Shown here: piece by piece, positions 1-8,918 of the stretch
How the letters are laid out: each line of letters starts with the position of its first letter
Numbering within the stretch: position 1 is the stretch's first letter
NCBI GenBank assembly: GCA_003232915.1
Contig: QIKE01000042.1
Location: 1 to 32,761 of the forward strand
Reading direction: 5' to 3'
Source of the DNA: Bacteroidota bacterium
GTDB lineage: Bacteria; Bacteroidota; Bacteroidia; Bacteroidales; F082
DNA: 32,761 nt
Notes under the pieces: model-generated
Seen by the model: the letters and a program-made list of their open reading frames with translations, nothing else
The model's database searches: none
Told to the model about the DNA's origin: nothing
Position numbers and translations under genes: made by a program

Positions 1-144
1 CGTTCCTTCGTCTCTTCGTTCCTTCGTCTCTTCGTTCCTTCGTCTCTTCGTTCCTTCGTCTCTTCGTTCCTTCGTCTCTTCGTTCCTTCGTTCCTTCGTC
101 TCTTCGTTCCTTCGTTCCTTCGTCTCTTCGTCTCTTCGTCTCTT
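1..144. repeat. 8-bp tandem repeat, two alternating variants
   Basis: Eighteen head-to-tail 8-mers of two types, A = cgttcctt and B = cgtctctt, run from the window edge to 144. The order is A B A B A B A B A B A A B A A B B B. The first ten units form five copies of a 16-bp AB unit, then the order becomes irregular, as expected from slippage or unequal exchange. Eight is not a multiple of three and there is no surrounding reading frame, so it is not a coding repeat. The array may extend beyond the left edge. Confidence 0.95.
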
Positions 145-146
145 TT

Positions 147-281
147 GCGGCAGGGATGGTAGTGGCAGCGAGGTGTGGACAAAGCGGAATGGAGGCTGGC
201 GGAGGCAGGGCGACCTAAGAAGCCCCTGAAAACGCCATAGCCGACACCGCTTTGGCCATACCGACTAAAACGGACAGCCCG
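147..281. other. Structured intergenic element (long imperfect hairpin)
   Basis: A GC-richer block in AT-rich surroundings, with no ORF. Bases 172-187 pair with 247-262 (16 positions, one G:U and one A:G mismatch). Inside this, 194-201 pairs with 233-242 with a two-base bulge. The flanks read gcggcagggatggtagtggca on the left and cggacagcccg on the right. From memory this resembles a structured intergenic element that recurs in Flavobacteriia and other Bacteroidetes (left flank of the form GATAGnAGTGGCA, variable central hairpin, right flank AGCGGATAGCCCG). The pairing is seen directly; the family assignment is inference. It lies immediately beside the 8-bp repeat array. Its function is unknown, and a structured RNA or a gene-end element are both possible. 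Confidence 0.6.
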
Positions 282-396
282 TGTAGGCTTGTGGGGAGGC
301 CGCCCAAAAAATATAACTTCCCATTGTTCAGGTGGGTAGCATCTTCAAATTTCCTTTAGATTTTATCCTTTATCTTTGTCTTCAACTATTTCGGAG

Positions 397-1059
397 ATGA
401 AAATACTCATTGTAGAAGATGAAAAAAGCCTGCTGGACACACTGGCAGCTTTTCTGCCAGGGGAGGGTTTTGTGTGCGAAATGGCTGAATCTTACTTTGC
501 TGCGGAGGACAAACTCGCGGCTTTCGACTACGACATTATCATTCTGGACATTACCCTTCCTGATAGTAACGGGTTGGATTTGCTTCAAAAAATCAAGATT
601 TCGGACAATGACGCCGGCATTCTGATTGTCTCGGCACGCAATTCATTAGACGATAAGTTAAAAGGCCTTGACCTCGGAGCTGATGATTATATTACCAAGC
701 CGTTTCACCTTTCGGAACTCAACTCCAGAATCCGTGCGGTTTTGCGGAAAAGAAAATTCAATGGCATGAAAGAGCTTGCTTTCAGGGAGTTGAGGTTACT
801 GCCAGAGCAAAGGTAGGCATTTGTGGGAGATAAAAAGCTGCAGCTTACGCCAAAAGAGTATGATTTGTTACTCTATTATGTGGTTAACAAAAACCGTGTT
901 CTTACGCGGCAGTCTATTGCAGAGCATTTGTGGGGCGATTATATGGATATGGCCAATCGGTTCGATTTTGTCTATACCCATCTGAACAATCTACGCAAAA
1001 AAATCAGATAGTCAGGCGGCAGCAATTACATAAAAACCGTTTATGGGATTGGCTACTAA
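397..1059 (+). pseudogene. Two-component response regulator, OmpR/PhoB type, broken by two TAG codons
   Basis: Reads in a single frame from ATG 397 (MKILIVEDE) to TAA 1057-1059, about 220 codons, the normal length for this family. The receiver domain has the acidic pair at residues 7-8, phospho-acceptor D51 (IIILDITLP) and the conserved lysine in DYITKPF. The winged-helix domain (LTPKEYDLLLYYVVNKNRV ... YIKTVYGIGY) is also recognisable. Two in-frame TAG codons interrupt it, at 814-816 (linker/start of the winged helix) and 1009-1011 (recognition-helix region). No frameshift is needed. The ORF track start at 376 is a TTG inside a possible TAnnTTTG promoter box (tatctttg, 371-378), so 397 is preferred. 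It is followed 10 bp later by its partner kinase, which is far more decayed. A functional truncated receiver (397-816) cannot be excluded, but loss of function is the simplest reading. Confidence 0.85.
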
Positions 1060-1069
1060 TGGAGACGGA

Positions 1070-2316
1070 ATGAGATTACTCAAAAAAATAAACCGGAGTT
1101 ATCTATTCAGCTCTACCATTGTGTTAATTATAGGATTGCTGGCTTTTTATTTTCTCATCAAGCACATTGCCTCACGGGAAAGTGTTGAGGGTCTGCATGC
1201 CAGCGAAATCCGCATTGTTCACGAACTTAGGCAAAATAAGACGGTTCTTCGCCTTTATCCTTTAATAGAAGTGGAACAAACGCAGAAGACGGGACCTGAA
1301 TTTGTGAAAGACACAACTATTTTTGATCCCATCGAAGGTGAAGATGAAGTTTTTAAAGAGTTGAACACTTTCTGGGAAGTAAACGGTAAAGACTATCACA
1401 TTACCATCATGGCACTGAGTGTGGAGAAAGAGGGTATTGCGATGACTATTTTTCTCAGCATTAAGGCGATTTTTTGCTGCTGATCTGCGTGCTTTATTTT
1501 ATCAACAAAGGTGTTACTTCCACCGTATGGCGTCCTTTTTATTAAAACCTGAACATCCTTAAAAACTTTTCTCTTGTGGAAAATCAGGTAATTTCTTTTC
1601 GGAAGACAGGAATCACGGAATTTGATGAACTCAATGAAGTCATTATTAAACTTACCGAAAGAATATTCTCCGATTATCTGAGTCTGAAAGAGTTCACCGA
1701 AAATGCTTCGCATGAAATTCAAACGCCTTTATGGGTTATTTTAATGAATCTTGAAGAGGTTCTTCAAAAAAATCTTCCCGAAGAGTAACTGACAAAAATT
1801 TATTACACTTACTAAACGGCCAAACGGCCTTTGACGTTAAACCAACATTTGATTTTACTTACCAAAATTGAAAACAAGCAATTTGCCGTTAGAGAAATTT
1901 TTCTCAACAGAATCATACAAAACAAATTAGAGGCGCTCAAGCCGCTCATCGAAAGTGCAAACCTACATGCTCGGTTTGAAGATCATGAAGTTTTCTCTAT
2001 TAAAATGCTTAAAGCGCTGGCGGAGATTTTGGTTAACAACTTGCTTTCCAATGCCATCAGGCACAACTACAAAGGTGGAAATATCCGAAAAAAAATTTCC
2101 CGTAACGGTCTTGAAATTTGCAATACGGGCAAAGAGGAGCCACTCTCCGGATAGGAAATTTTTAACCATTTTGTGAAAAAAGAATCTCGGGGACCATAGC
2201 TTGGACTGGCTATAATAAAACGCATTTGCGATACCCACGCTGGAGATAAACTATTTGTTTTTAGAAGGTATGCATTGTTTCCACATGACGAAATGAAAAA
2301 AAGTAACAGGCATTGA
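1070..2316 (+). pseudogene. Sensor histidine kinase, degenerate (partner of the upstream regulator)
   Basis: Starts at ATG 1070 (MRLLKKINRSY) with an N-terminal transmembrane segment (VLIIGLLAFYFLI) and a periplasmic stretch. A frameshift falls in a run of six T at 1470-1475, in the second transmembrane segment. The remainder reads in frame 1 with stops TAA 1543, TAA 1786, TAA 1813, TAG 2152 and TAG 2197. Recognisable pieces are the H-box (FTENASHEIQTPL), the N-box (NNLLSNAIRHNYKGG) and the G2 region (LGLAIIKRICD). The order matches a Bacteroidetes two-TM HisKA/HATPase kinase of roughly 415 aa. At least six disabling lesions make this a clear pseudogene. Ligand and target are not inferable. 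Confidence 0.88.
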
Positions 2317-2392
2317 CTTAGGTTTTACCTTGGGTTTAAGGCGTTTTACAAAATGTATAAATTTGTCCCGTTTTAAGTATAAAAGCACGAAT

Positions 2393-2446
2393 AATCACAA
2401 CAAAATCAGTATAAAACATACCGCTATTGTTTTGTTGTGGCTGATT
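2393..2446. repeat. Inverted repeat between converging relics
   Basis: CACAACAAAA (2396-2405) is perfectly complementary to TTTTGTTGTG (2430-2439), with a 24-nt loop. An outer aatc/gatt pair extends it after a 3-nt bulge. It lies after the end of the kinase relic and before the transposase scrap. There is no T-run typical of an intrinsic terminator. It could be an old bidirectional terminator or part of an IS end. Confidence 0.5.
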
Positions 2447-2482
2447 TAATATTTCCCCTTACATCCGTAGCTAAGTTATTAA

Positions 2483-2622
2483 CAAAGCATAAAAGTACAA
2501 AAATTAGTGGAAGGCGTCAGTCCTTTTTCAGGAATTTCTTTTGTGAATAAGATGTTTGACAATTCAGGGCTTAGTAATTTGATAGACAACGAATCAGGAA
2601 TAATGGGCAAGTTGGTTGGCTA
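2483..2622 (+). pseudogene. IS1380-family transposase, N-terminal fragment
   Basis: A plus-strand frame without ATG reads KLVEGVSPFSGISFVNKMF, then SGLSNLIDNE, and ends in KLVGYS. This matches the expected start of Bacteroidetes IS1380-type DDE transposases, as recalled: a conserved PF-GISFVN segment, then GLSxLID and GYSYS. After about 2622 the same frame turns into nonsense, because the DNA there is better explained as iorA on the opposite strand. The fragment is therefore a relic abutting iorA. The rest of the transposase and its right end are absent here. No terminal inverted repeat was identified. Confidence 0.75.
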
Positions 2623-3471
2623 TAGTTTCTTCCTTAGAACTCTCCACTTTTTCTTTGTGGACGCGATGCAAGGGTTTTAAGATACGAATATGTTCTTTTT
2701 CAACGCCAATTGCTTCACAAATTATATCAATTTTACCATAGTCCACCACCGAGTCTTGTCCACCGGTCATTCCACAGTAGCCGCACTATCAAGTAGCAGA
2801 ACCGTAAGCACTTTACGATTAACGGCATCTAAAAGATCTGTCATCTCCGGAATGGGTAAAAGTAGAATCGCCTATAGCAGCAACGGCAAGTACAAATCAG
2901 GTTTCGGTAGTACCAATCGCCATAGTTATTGATGCTCCCATATCCCCCCAAATATTTATTGAATAGAGAGGTGGCCAAAGCACTTAGTGTATAACAACCG
3001 ATGTCGGCCAAAATACGACCTTTCGAATAATCATTCATTACTGCGTTAATTGCTCCAAACGAATCCCAATGAGAACAACCAATACACAACAAAGGAGGTA
3101 GTGCTTTAAGGACGGAAGGAATGGGAAAACATTGCAGGTTTCCAAACCAAGTGCTTTGGCAACGATGTTTTGATTGAGTTCGTAAGAAATAGAAATGGCA
3201 CCGTCCATACGTCTTTTGAAAGTTTTTCCATTGTCAAGATAACCGCTAATAAGTCTTCAATAATAAGATATCCCTCTTCGATAATGAGTAACTCGTCCAC
3301 CTCATCATAAATATTTTTCACTATTTCTGTAGGTAAGGGATATTGATTGGCTTCGATTAGAGGATAAATCAATAGCTTGTATTTGTAATTCTCCATAAGA
3401 TAATTATATGCCAAACTACAAGCAGTAATGCCCAAATTTTTATTTTTTCCCGGAAAATAGCGGTTATACAC
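2623..3471 (-). pseudogene. iorA: Indolepyruvate:ferredoxin oxidoreductase alpha subunit, truncated and frameshifted
   Basis: Minus-strand pieces follow the order of the C-terminal half of IorA: AYNYLMENY, QYPLPTEIV, VDELLIIEEGYLIIEDLLA, then after a frameshift ALGLE, then the TPP-binding segment LCIGCSHWDSFGAI and ADIGCYTLSALA. Shifted again come MGASITMAIGTTE, IGDSTFTHSG, MTGGQDSVVDYGKIDIICEA and GVEKEHIRILKPLHRVHKE. At least three frameshifts and one TGA are needed. The N-terminal half (roughly the first 200-250 residues of a normally more than 500-residue protein) is missing upstream of 3471. The C-terminus stops where the IS1380 fragment begins. IorA oxidatively decarboxylates aryl pyruvates with ferredoxin and works with IorB; no iorB is visible here. 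Confidence 0.85.
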
Positions 3472-3581
3472 AACTTTAGGGTATATTCTTCAAATGCTAC
3501 TTATTTGGACAATAAAGTATTGAAATGTTTACGCGCAATTAGATGAGTAAAATAAAAATATTTAATAATAAGGAGCCAATT

Positions 3582-5042
3582 TTACCTCACAATTAATTTT
3601 CCTTTGAAAACGGTACCATCATCCTTCGACACAAAATGATAAAAATAAGTGCCGGCTGACAGCCAATTGCGATGAAAAACAAATTTGTGTCCTTCAACTT
3701 TATTGCGTTGCAACAACTGTCCGTTTATATTATACAAGTCGAAGACAAAATTCTTGGAGAATGACTTTTCAATTTTAAAAGTGGCGGTACAATTCATCGG
3801 GTTGGGATAACAAAGCAGTTTTGCAATACTGTCGGAGGGATTTAAGCCTTCGAAAATGTCAACTTTACCATCAGGTAATAATTTTAGAAAATAGGCATCT
3901 TTTTTTCCGTTTCCAAAACTTTCGGTACTTCCAGCAATGGCACAACCTCCATCGACGGTTATAACAAGGCTTTCGCCAAAATCGTTACCACTTCCTCCAA
4001 TAGTTTCGCTCCAAATTTCGTTGCCGTCGCTATCGGTTTTAACAACATAAACATCTACCGAGCCATCGGTACCGAAACTTTTCGAACTCCCCAAAAGATA
4101 TAAATTCCCCGCTTGGTTTTTTGCAATGGATTTGCCATATTCGAAATCGGAACCGCCAAAACTTTTGTGCCATTGTTCTTCGCCGTCTTCATTGGTTTTT
4201 ATTAGCAACATATCAAAGCTACCATGCCCATAACTTTGGCTTGAACCAAGCAAATAATATCCTCCGTCTGCAGCGGCACAAAGGCTGTAACCAAAATCGT
4301 GTTGATTTTTACCATACAGTTTTTTCCAAATTTGAGTTCCCTGATCATCAATTTTTATTAACATAATATCGGCATCATGCGATTGAAAATCAGCGTGCAC
4401 ATCATCAAAAAAACCGTTTTTCGAGCCGATAAAAACATAACCGTCGTTACCGGTGCTCCGAATTATTTGAAAAGCATAGTCGTTATATTCGTCCCAATAC
4501 GACCGAACCCATTGCTGCTGCTGCGAAGCATCTATTTTCAGCAAATAAACATCACCTTTAGGATTTGTCCGGCGCGAATGGCCGAGAACAAGATATCCCC
4601 CATCATCGGTTGGCAGAACATCGAAACCGTTATCTCTTTTCATTGTACCGAAAAACTTTCCCCAAATAATACAGCCGCATTTATCAGTATGCATCAAATA
4701 AATGTCGAGACCTCCCGGTCCGTAATCCCAAGCATCGCCCACAAAAACAAAACCACTGTCGGTAGCAATTACTTTTCTAAAAAAATCCTGATGCAGCCAA
4801 CCGTAAGTTTTTTCGATTAACAGTTGACCTCCCGAATCAAGTTTGATAAAATAAAAATCGTTACTGCCTGCTCCCATACTTCTTGTTGAACCGGCAATAG
4901 CATATCCACCTTCAGGGGTAGTGCAAATACTCAAACCCACATCATTGTCACTTCCACCAAAAGTTTCGCCGGGATAACCTTGGGAAAACAAACCTGTAGT
5001 ACTAAAAGCAAACCATAAGCAAAAAACAAGTGTTTTCATCAC
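3582..5042 (-). CDS. Secreted repeat protein with T9SS C-terminal sorting domain
   Basis: 486 aa. An N-terminal signal peptide (MMKTLVFCLWFAFSTTGLFSQ) is followed by about seven to eight repeats of 50-60 residues. The repeats have a consensus like GGS-xDxGxS, DGGY-xxAGST-S-GxGxxD-Yx-KxDxxGxxxW. This resembles Bacteroidetes proteins predicted to fold as beta-propellers. The last 75 residues form a type A T9SS sorting domain: CYPNPMNCTATFKI, VFDLYNINGQLL, LSAGTYFYHF and a terminal GKLIVR. The protein is therefore likely exported by Sec and then moved across the outer membrane by T9SS. No catalytic motif is visible, so function is unknown. Start: two adjacent ATGs (MM), and either fits. It is transcribed divergently from purL, with a TAnnTTTG box 13 bp upstream. 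Confidence 0.9.
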   Translation of the reverse strand: MMKTLVFCLWFAFSTTGLFSQGYPGETFGGSDNDVGLSICTTPEGGYAIAGSTRSMGAGSNDFYFIKLDSGGQLLIEKTYGWLHQDFFRKVIATDSGFVFVGDAWDYGPGGLDIYLMHTDKCGCIIWGKFFGTMKRDNGFDVLPTDDGGYLVLGHSRRTNPKGDVYLLKIDASQQQQWVRSYWDEYNDYAFQIIRSTGNDGYVFIGSKNGFFDDVHADFQSHDADIMLIKIDDQGTQIWKKLYGKNQHDFGYSLCAAADGGYYLLGSSQSYGHGSFDMLLIKTNEDGEEQWHKSFGGSDFEYGKSIAKNQAGNLYLLGSSKSFGTDGSVDVYVVKTDSDGNEIWSETIGGSGNDFGESLVITVDGGCAIAGSTESFGNGKKDAYFLKLLPDGKVDIFEGLNPSDSIAKLLCYPNPMNCTATFKIEKSFSKNFVFDLYNINGQLLQRNKVEGHKFVFHRNWLSAGTYFYHFVSKDDGTVFKGKLIVR

Positions 5043-5054
5043 GTAACTTTACTG

Positions 5055-5062
5055 CAAAGTTA
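5055..5062 (-). promoter_or_regulatory. Bacteroidetes -7 box for the T9SS protein gene
   Basis: The minus strand reads TAACTTTG (TAnnTTTG consensus), 13 bp upstream of the ATG. No good -33 TTTG was found at the expected distance, so the call rests on the -7 element and its position. Confidence 0.5.
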
Positions 5063-5125
5063 GATATTTAACAGGATTCATTCTACATTTGTGAAAAAAA
5101 CTTGATAAAATTATTTTTAAACTGC

Positions 5126-5155
5126 TTTTACCACCGCTTTCCTTTGGTATATTTG
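5126..5155 (+). promoter_or_regulatory. Putative purL promoter
   Basis: A perfect TAnnTTTG box, tatatttg (5148-5155), lies 28 bp upstream of the purL ATG. A degenerate -33 (tttt, 5126-5129) is 18 bp upstream of it. Confidence 0.55.
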
Positions 5156-5183
5156 CAGCGTTGATCACACAAATATATATATT

Positions 5184-8100
5184 ATGATTTATTTTTATTC
5201 CGCTGATGAACAGCTATTTTACCTTATTTTATCCGAAGAAAAATTACGGGTTTCCACGCATAAAAAGCTGCAATGGCTTTTTGGAAATGCCAGTTTGTAT
5301 CAAGGGGAAAAAATGGAAGGTGTTTTCGTTGGTCCGCGCAAAGAAATGGTTACTCCTTGGAGTACCAATGCTGTGGAAATTACAGGGAACATGAGTATCA
5401 ACGGTATTGTTCGTATCGAAAAATTCCGGAAGGCCAAAACGGCAACTGTCGAATTCGACCCTATGCTTGAACAACTTTACACAAATATCGACCAACATAC
5501 TTTTGATTTGGACATTGCTCCCGAGCCGGTCAAATACGTTAAAAATATAGCAGCATATAACGTGAGCGAAGGCCTTGCCATGAGCCACGACGAGGTAATT
5601 TACCTCGAAAGCATCAGCAAAAAAATCAATCGTTTGCTCACCGATTCCGAAATTTATGGCTTTGCACAAATCAATTCCGAGCACTGTCGCCATAAAGTAT
5701 TTAATGGCAAATTTATTATCGACGGCAAAGAAATGCCAGAGAGCCTGTTTGCTTTGATTAAGAAAACCTCAAAAATCAACCGCAATAAAATTGTTTCGGC
5801 TTATACTGATAATGTGGCTTTTATAGCAGGTCCTAAAATCAAACAATTTTCCCCCAAACAGCAAGATAAAGCCGATTATTTTGTTATTAAAGAGATCGGC
5901 AGTGTATTGTCGCTCAAAGCTGAAACACACAATTTTCCCACTACCGTAGAACCCTTCAATGGAGCGGCCACGGGTAGTGGAGGCGAAATACGCGACCGTA
6001 TGGCCGGTGGAAAAGGCAGTATTCCACTTGCAGGAACAGCGGTATATATGACTTCTTATCCTCGCCTTCCAGGCATTCGTGAGTGGACCAAAGCTGTTCC
6101 CAAACGCAAGTGGCTGTATCATAATCCTACCGACATACTTATCAAAGCTTCTAACGGAGCTTCCGACTTTGGAAATAAATTTGGGCAACCCTTAATTAAC
6201 GGTAGCTTACTAACTTTTGAACATGCTGAAAACGGAAAAACTTTCGGCTTTGATAAGGTGATTATGCAAGCAGGCGGTATAGGTTATGCCAACGAAACCG
6301 ACAGCTTGAAAGACGTCCCCGAAGAAGGCGACATTATTATTGTATTGGGTGGTGACAATTATCGTATCGGCATGGGAGGCGGAACTGTATCGTCGGTAGC
6401 CACAGGCGAATACGGCCAAAATATCGAACTAAATGCCGTACAACGCGCCAATCCCGAGATGCAAAAACGGGCAGCTAACACCATAAGGGCTTTAACCGAA
6501 TCGCACAAAAACCCCATCGTTTCTATTCACGATCATGGCGCAGGCGGCCATCTCAATAGCCTTTCAGAACTTGTGGAAACGACAGGAGCAGTAATTGAAA
6601 TAGGAAAATTACCACTCGGCGACCCCACCTTGTCGATAAAAGAAATTCTTGGCAACGAATCGCAAGAACGAATGGGAATAGTGGTGAAAGAAAAACACCT
6701 CCCGCTCATCGAAAAAATTGCCGCACGCGAACGCTCTCCACTTTATAAAGTAGGAAAAGTAAAAAATAACCATCGTCTTATTATAGAAGACGTAGAAGGT
6801 AATTGCCCTGTTGACTTACAGCTCGAAGTGCTTTTTGGCAAACCACCCAAAACCGTTTTGAAAGATAGGACGCAAAAAACTACATTTTCGAAAATTGTTT
6901 ACAACACTTCAAATTTTGAAGAATACTTGACGCGCGTTTTACAACTCGAAGCCGTAGCTTGTAAAGATTGGTTGACAAATAAAGTAGACCGTTCGGTAAG
7001 CGGTAGGGTAGCTATGCAACAATGTACGGGACCTTTGCAGTTGCCACTTAACAACTTAGGGATATCAACCCTTGATTACGATGGCAAAAAAGGTATTGCC
7101 ACCGCATTAGGACACGCACCGGTGAGCGGGTTAATCGACGCCGAAAAAGGCTCACGCCTCGCTGTTGCCGAAGCACTTACCAACTTACTTTGGACGCCTA
7201 TCGAAGGACGATTGAAAGGAGTTTCGCTAAGCGCTAACTGGATGTGGCCTGCAAAAAACGAAGGCGAAAATGCCCGTTTGTATGCTGCCGTAAAAGCGCT
7301 AAGCGATTTCGTCATCAAACTCGGTATCAACATTCCTACAGGAAAAGATTCGCTGTCGATGACACAGAAATATCACACGGGGGATGTGGTTTTTGCTCCT
7401 GGAACAGTGATTATTTCGGCTGTGGGCGAAGTGATTGATGTGCGCAAAAGTTTAAGCCCTGCAATAAAAACTCTTGCCGGAACAAAACTGATTTTTATTG
7501 ACTTTTCGGGTGTCTCGCCAGCTCTCGGGGGAAGTAGTTTCGCCCAAAGCCTAAACAAAATAGGCACCACCGCTCCCGATGTAGCCGATGCCAAATATTT
7601 TGCCGGCCTGTTTGATACCGTTCAAAACCTTATTGCCAATGAAAAAATTCTTGCAGGACATGATATCTCGGCAGGCGGTCTTATCACCACACTACTCGAA
7701 ATGAATTTTGCCAATTGCAATTACGGCATGAATATCCGGCTTGATTCTTTTCCCGAAAAAGATTTTATCAAATTGATGTTCTGTGAAAATCCAGGAATTA
7801 TTATTCAAGTGGAAAACGCTGAAGAAGTAATTGAAATTTTGAAAAATGCCGGTGCCTCTTATTATGAAATAGGAGAAGTTATCGCTGAATGTTACTTGAA
7901 CATTACACATCATAACCAACATTATTCGCTCAGTTTGCCGCACTACCGCAATATCTGGTTCGAAACGTCATACCAACTCGACCGAAAGCAGTCGGGTGAA
8001 AAACATGCGCACCTGCGGTTTGAAAATTATAAAAAACAAGATTTAAAATACCATTTTTATAAATTTTTTACAGGCAAAGCCAAAGACTACCATATTGACA

Positions 8101-8882
8101 TACAGCGGACAAAACCTTCCGGAATAAAAGCCGCCATCATTCGCGAAAAAGGAGTTAACGGCGGCCGCGAAATGGCTTATGCACTCTATCTTGCCGGTTT
8201 CGATGTAAAAGACGTGCATATGACAGACCTGATTTCGGGCAACGAAACTCTTGAAGATATACATTTTATTGTTTTTGTAGGTGGCTTTTCCAACTCCGAT
8301 GTTTTAGGTTCGGCAAAAGGTTGGGCCGGTGCATTTTTATACAACCCAAAAGCAAAAAACGCACTTGATAATTTTTATAAAAGAACCGATAGTTTAAGTC
8401 TTGGGGTATGCAACGGCTGCCAGCTGATGGTGGAATTGGGACTTATTTATCCTGAGCATCCCGAAAAACCCAAAATGCTATATAACGATTCGGGAAAATT
8501 CGAATCGGGATTTATTAATGTGGAAATTAGAGACACCAACTCGGTGATGTTGAGTAGTTTGGCAGGTTCGCGTCTTGGCGTATGGATAGCTCATAGCGAA
8601 GGAAAATTCAACTTTCCGTATTATTCCGACAAATACAACATACCTATGTCTTATAGTTACAATGAATATCCTGGCAATCCCAATGGCTCCGAGTGGAATA
8701 CCGCTGCTATCTGTTCCAGCGATGGCCGCCACCTTGCGATGATGCCTCATCTCGAAAGATCATTTTTACCTTGGCAATGGCCTTATTATCCCGAAAACCG
8801 GCCTGACGATGAAGTAACACCGTGGATAGAGGCTTTTGTAAATGCTAGGCGGCAGATTGAAAAAATATTAGTTAATTATTAA
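5184..8882 (+). CDS. purL: Phosphoribosylformylglycinamidine synthase (single-chain PurL)
   Basis: 1232 aa, the expected length of the large single-chain enzyme. It converts FGAR + glutamine + ATP to FGAM, step four of purine synthesis. Visible parts are the N-terminal domain, FGAM synthase ATP-binding motifs (INSEHCRHKVFNGK; LKAETHNFPTTVEPFNGAATGSGGEIRD; GMGGGTVSS; SIHDHGAGGHLNSLSEL; a second half with GKDSLSMT and AGHDISAGGL) and a C-terminal class I glutaminase. The glutaminase has nucleophile C1076 (GVCNGCQLM) and the His/Glu pair H1189/E1191 (MMPHLER). ATG 5184 has a promoter box 28 bp upstream. It is monocistronic and convergent with the histidine kinase gene 36 bp downstream. All active-site residues that I can check are present. 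Confidence 0.98.
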   Translation: MIYFYSADEQLFYLILSEEKLRVSTHKKLQWLFGNASLYQGEKMEGVFVGPRKEMVTPWSTNAVEITGNMSINGIVRIEKFRKAKTATVEFDPMLEQLYTNIDQHTFDLDIAPEPVKYVKNIAAYNVSEGLAMSHDEVIYLESISKKINRLLTDSEIYGFAQINSEHCRHKVFNGKFIIDGKEMPESLFALIKKTSKINRNKIVSAYTDNVAFIAGPKIKQFSPKQQDKADYFVIKEIGSVLSLKAETHNFPTTVEPFNGAATGSGGEIRDRMAGGKGSIPLAGTAVYMTSYPRLPGIREWTKAVPKRKWLYHNPTDILIKASNGASDFGNKFGQPLINGSLLTFEHAENGKTFGFDKVIMQAGGIGYANETDSLKDVPEEGDIIIVLGGDNYRIGMGGGTVSSVATGEYGQNIELNAVQRANPEMQKRAANTIRALTESHKNPIVSIHDHGAGGHLNSLSELVETTGAVIEIGKLPLGDPTLSIKEILGNESQERMGIVVKEKHLPLIEKIAARERSPLYKVGKVKNNHRLIIEDVEGNCPVDLQLEVLFGKPPKTVLKDRTQKTTFSKIVYNTSNFEEYLTRVLQLEAVACKDWLTNKVDRSVSGRVAMQQCTGPLQLPLNNLGISTLDYDGKKGIATALGHAPVSGLIDAEKGSRLAVAEALTNLLWTPIEGRLKGVSLSANWMWPAKNEGENARLYAAVKALSDFVIKLGINIPTGKDSLSMTQKYHTGDVVFAPGTVIISAVGEVIDVRKSLSPAIKTLAGTKLIFIDFSGVSPALGGSSFAQSLNKIGTTAPDVADAKYFAGLFDTVQNLIANEKILAGHDISAGGLITTLLEMNFANCNYGMNIRLDSFPEKDFIKLMFCENPGIIIQVENAEEVIEILKNAGASYYEIGEVIAECYLNITHHNQHYSLSLPHYRNIWFETSYQLDRKQSGEKHAHLRFENYKKQDLKYHFYKFFTGKAKDYHIDIQRTKPSGIKAAIIREKGVNGGREMAYALYLAGFDVKDVHMTDLISGNETLEDIHFIVFVGGFSNSDVLGSAKGWAGAFLYNPKAKNALDNFYKRTDSLSLGVCNGCQLMVELGLIYPEHPEKPKMLYNDSGKFESGFINVEIRDTNSVMLSSLAGSRLGVWIAHSEGKFNFPYYSDKYNIPMSYSYNEYPGNPNGSEWNTAAICSSDGRHLAMMPHLERSFLPWQWPYYPENRPDDEVTPWIEAFVNARRQIEKILVNY

Positions 8883-8918
8883 CGCTTGCAATTTTGTAAT
8901 CACTGAAAATACCGGATA

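Noticed and set aside
1-144. CRISPR array.
   Set aside because: Units are 8 bp, contiguous and without spacers, and no cas genes are present.
397-2316. Possible reassignment of TAG to an amino acid, given in-frame TAGs in the regulator and kinase.
   Set aside because: The kinase also has TAA stops and a frameshift, the intact TPR kinase gene terminates with TAG, and other relics carry TGA and TAA. Ordinary gene decay explains it.
2690-2932. 80-aa plus-strand track ORF.
   Set aside because: It is antisense to recognisable IorA sequence and has no features of its own.
4377-4820. 147-aa plus-strand ORF inside the T9SS gene.
   Set aside because: Shadow of the repeat-protein gene on the opposite strand; no start context or domain.
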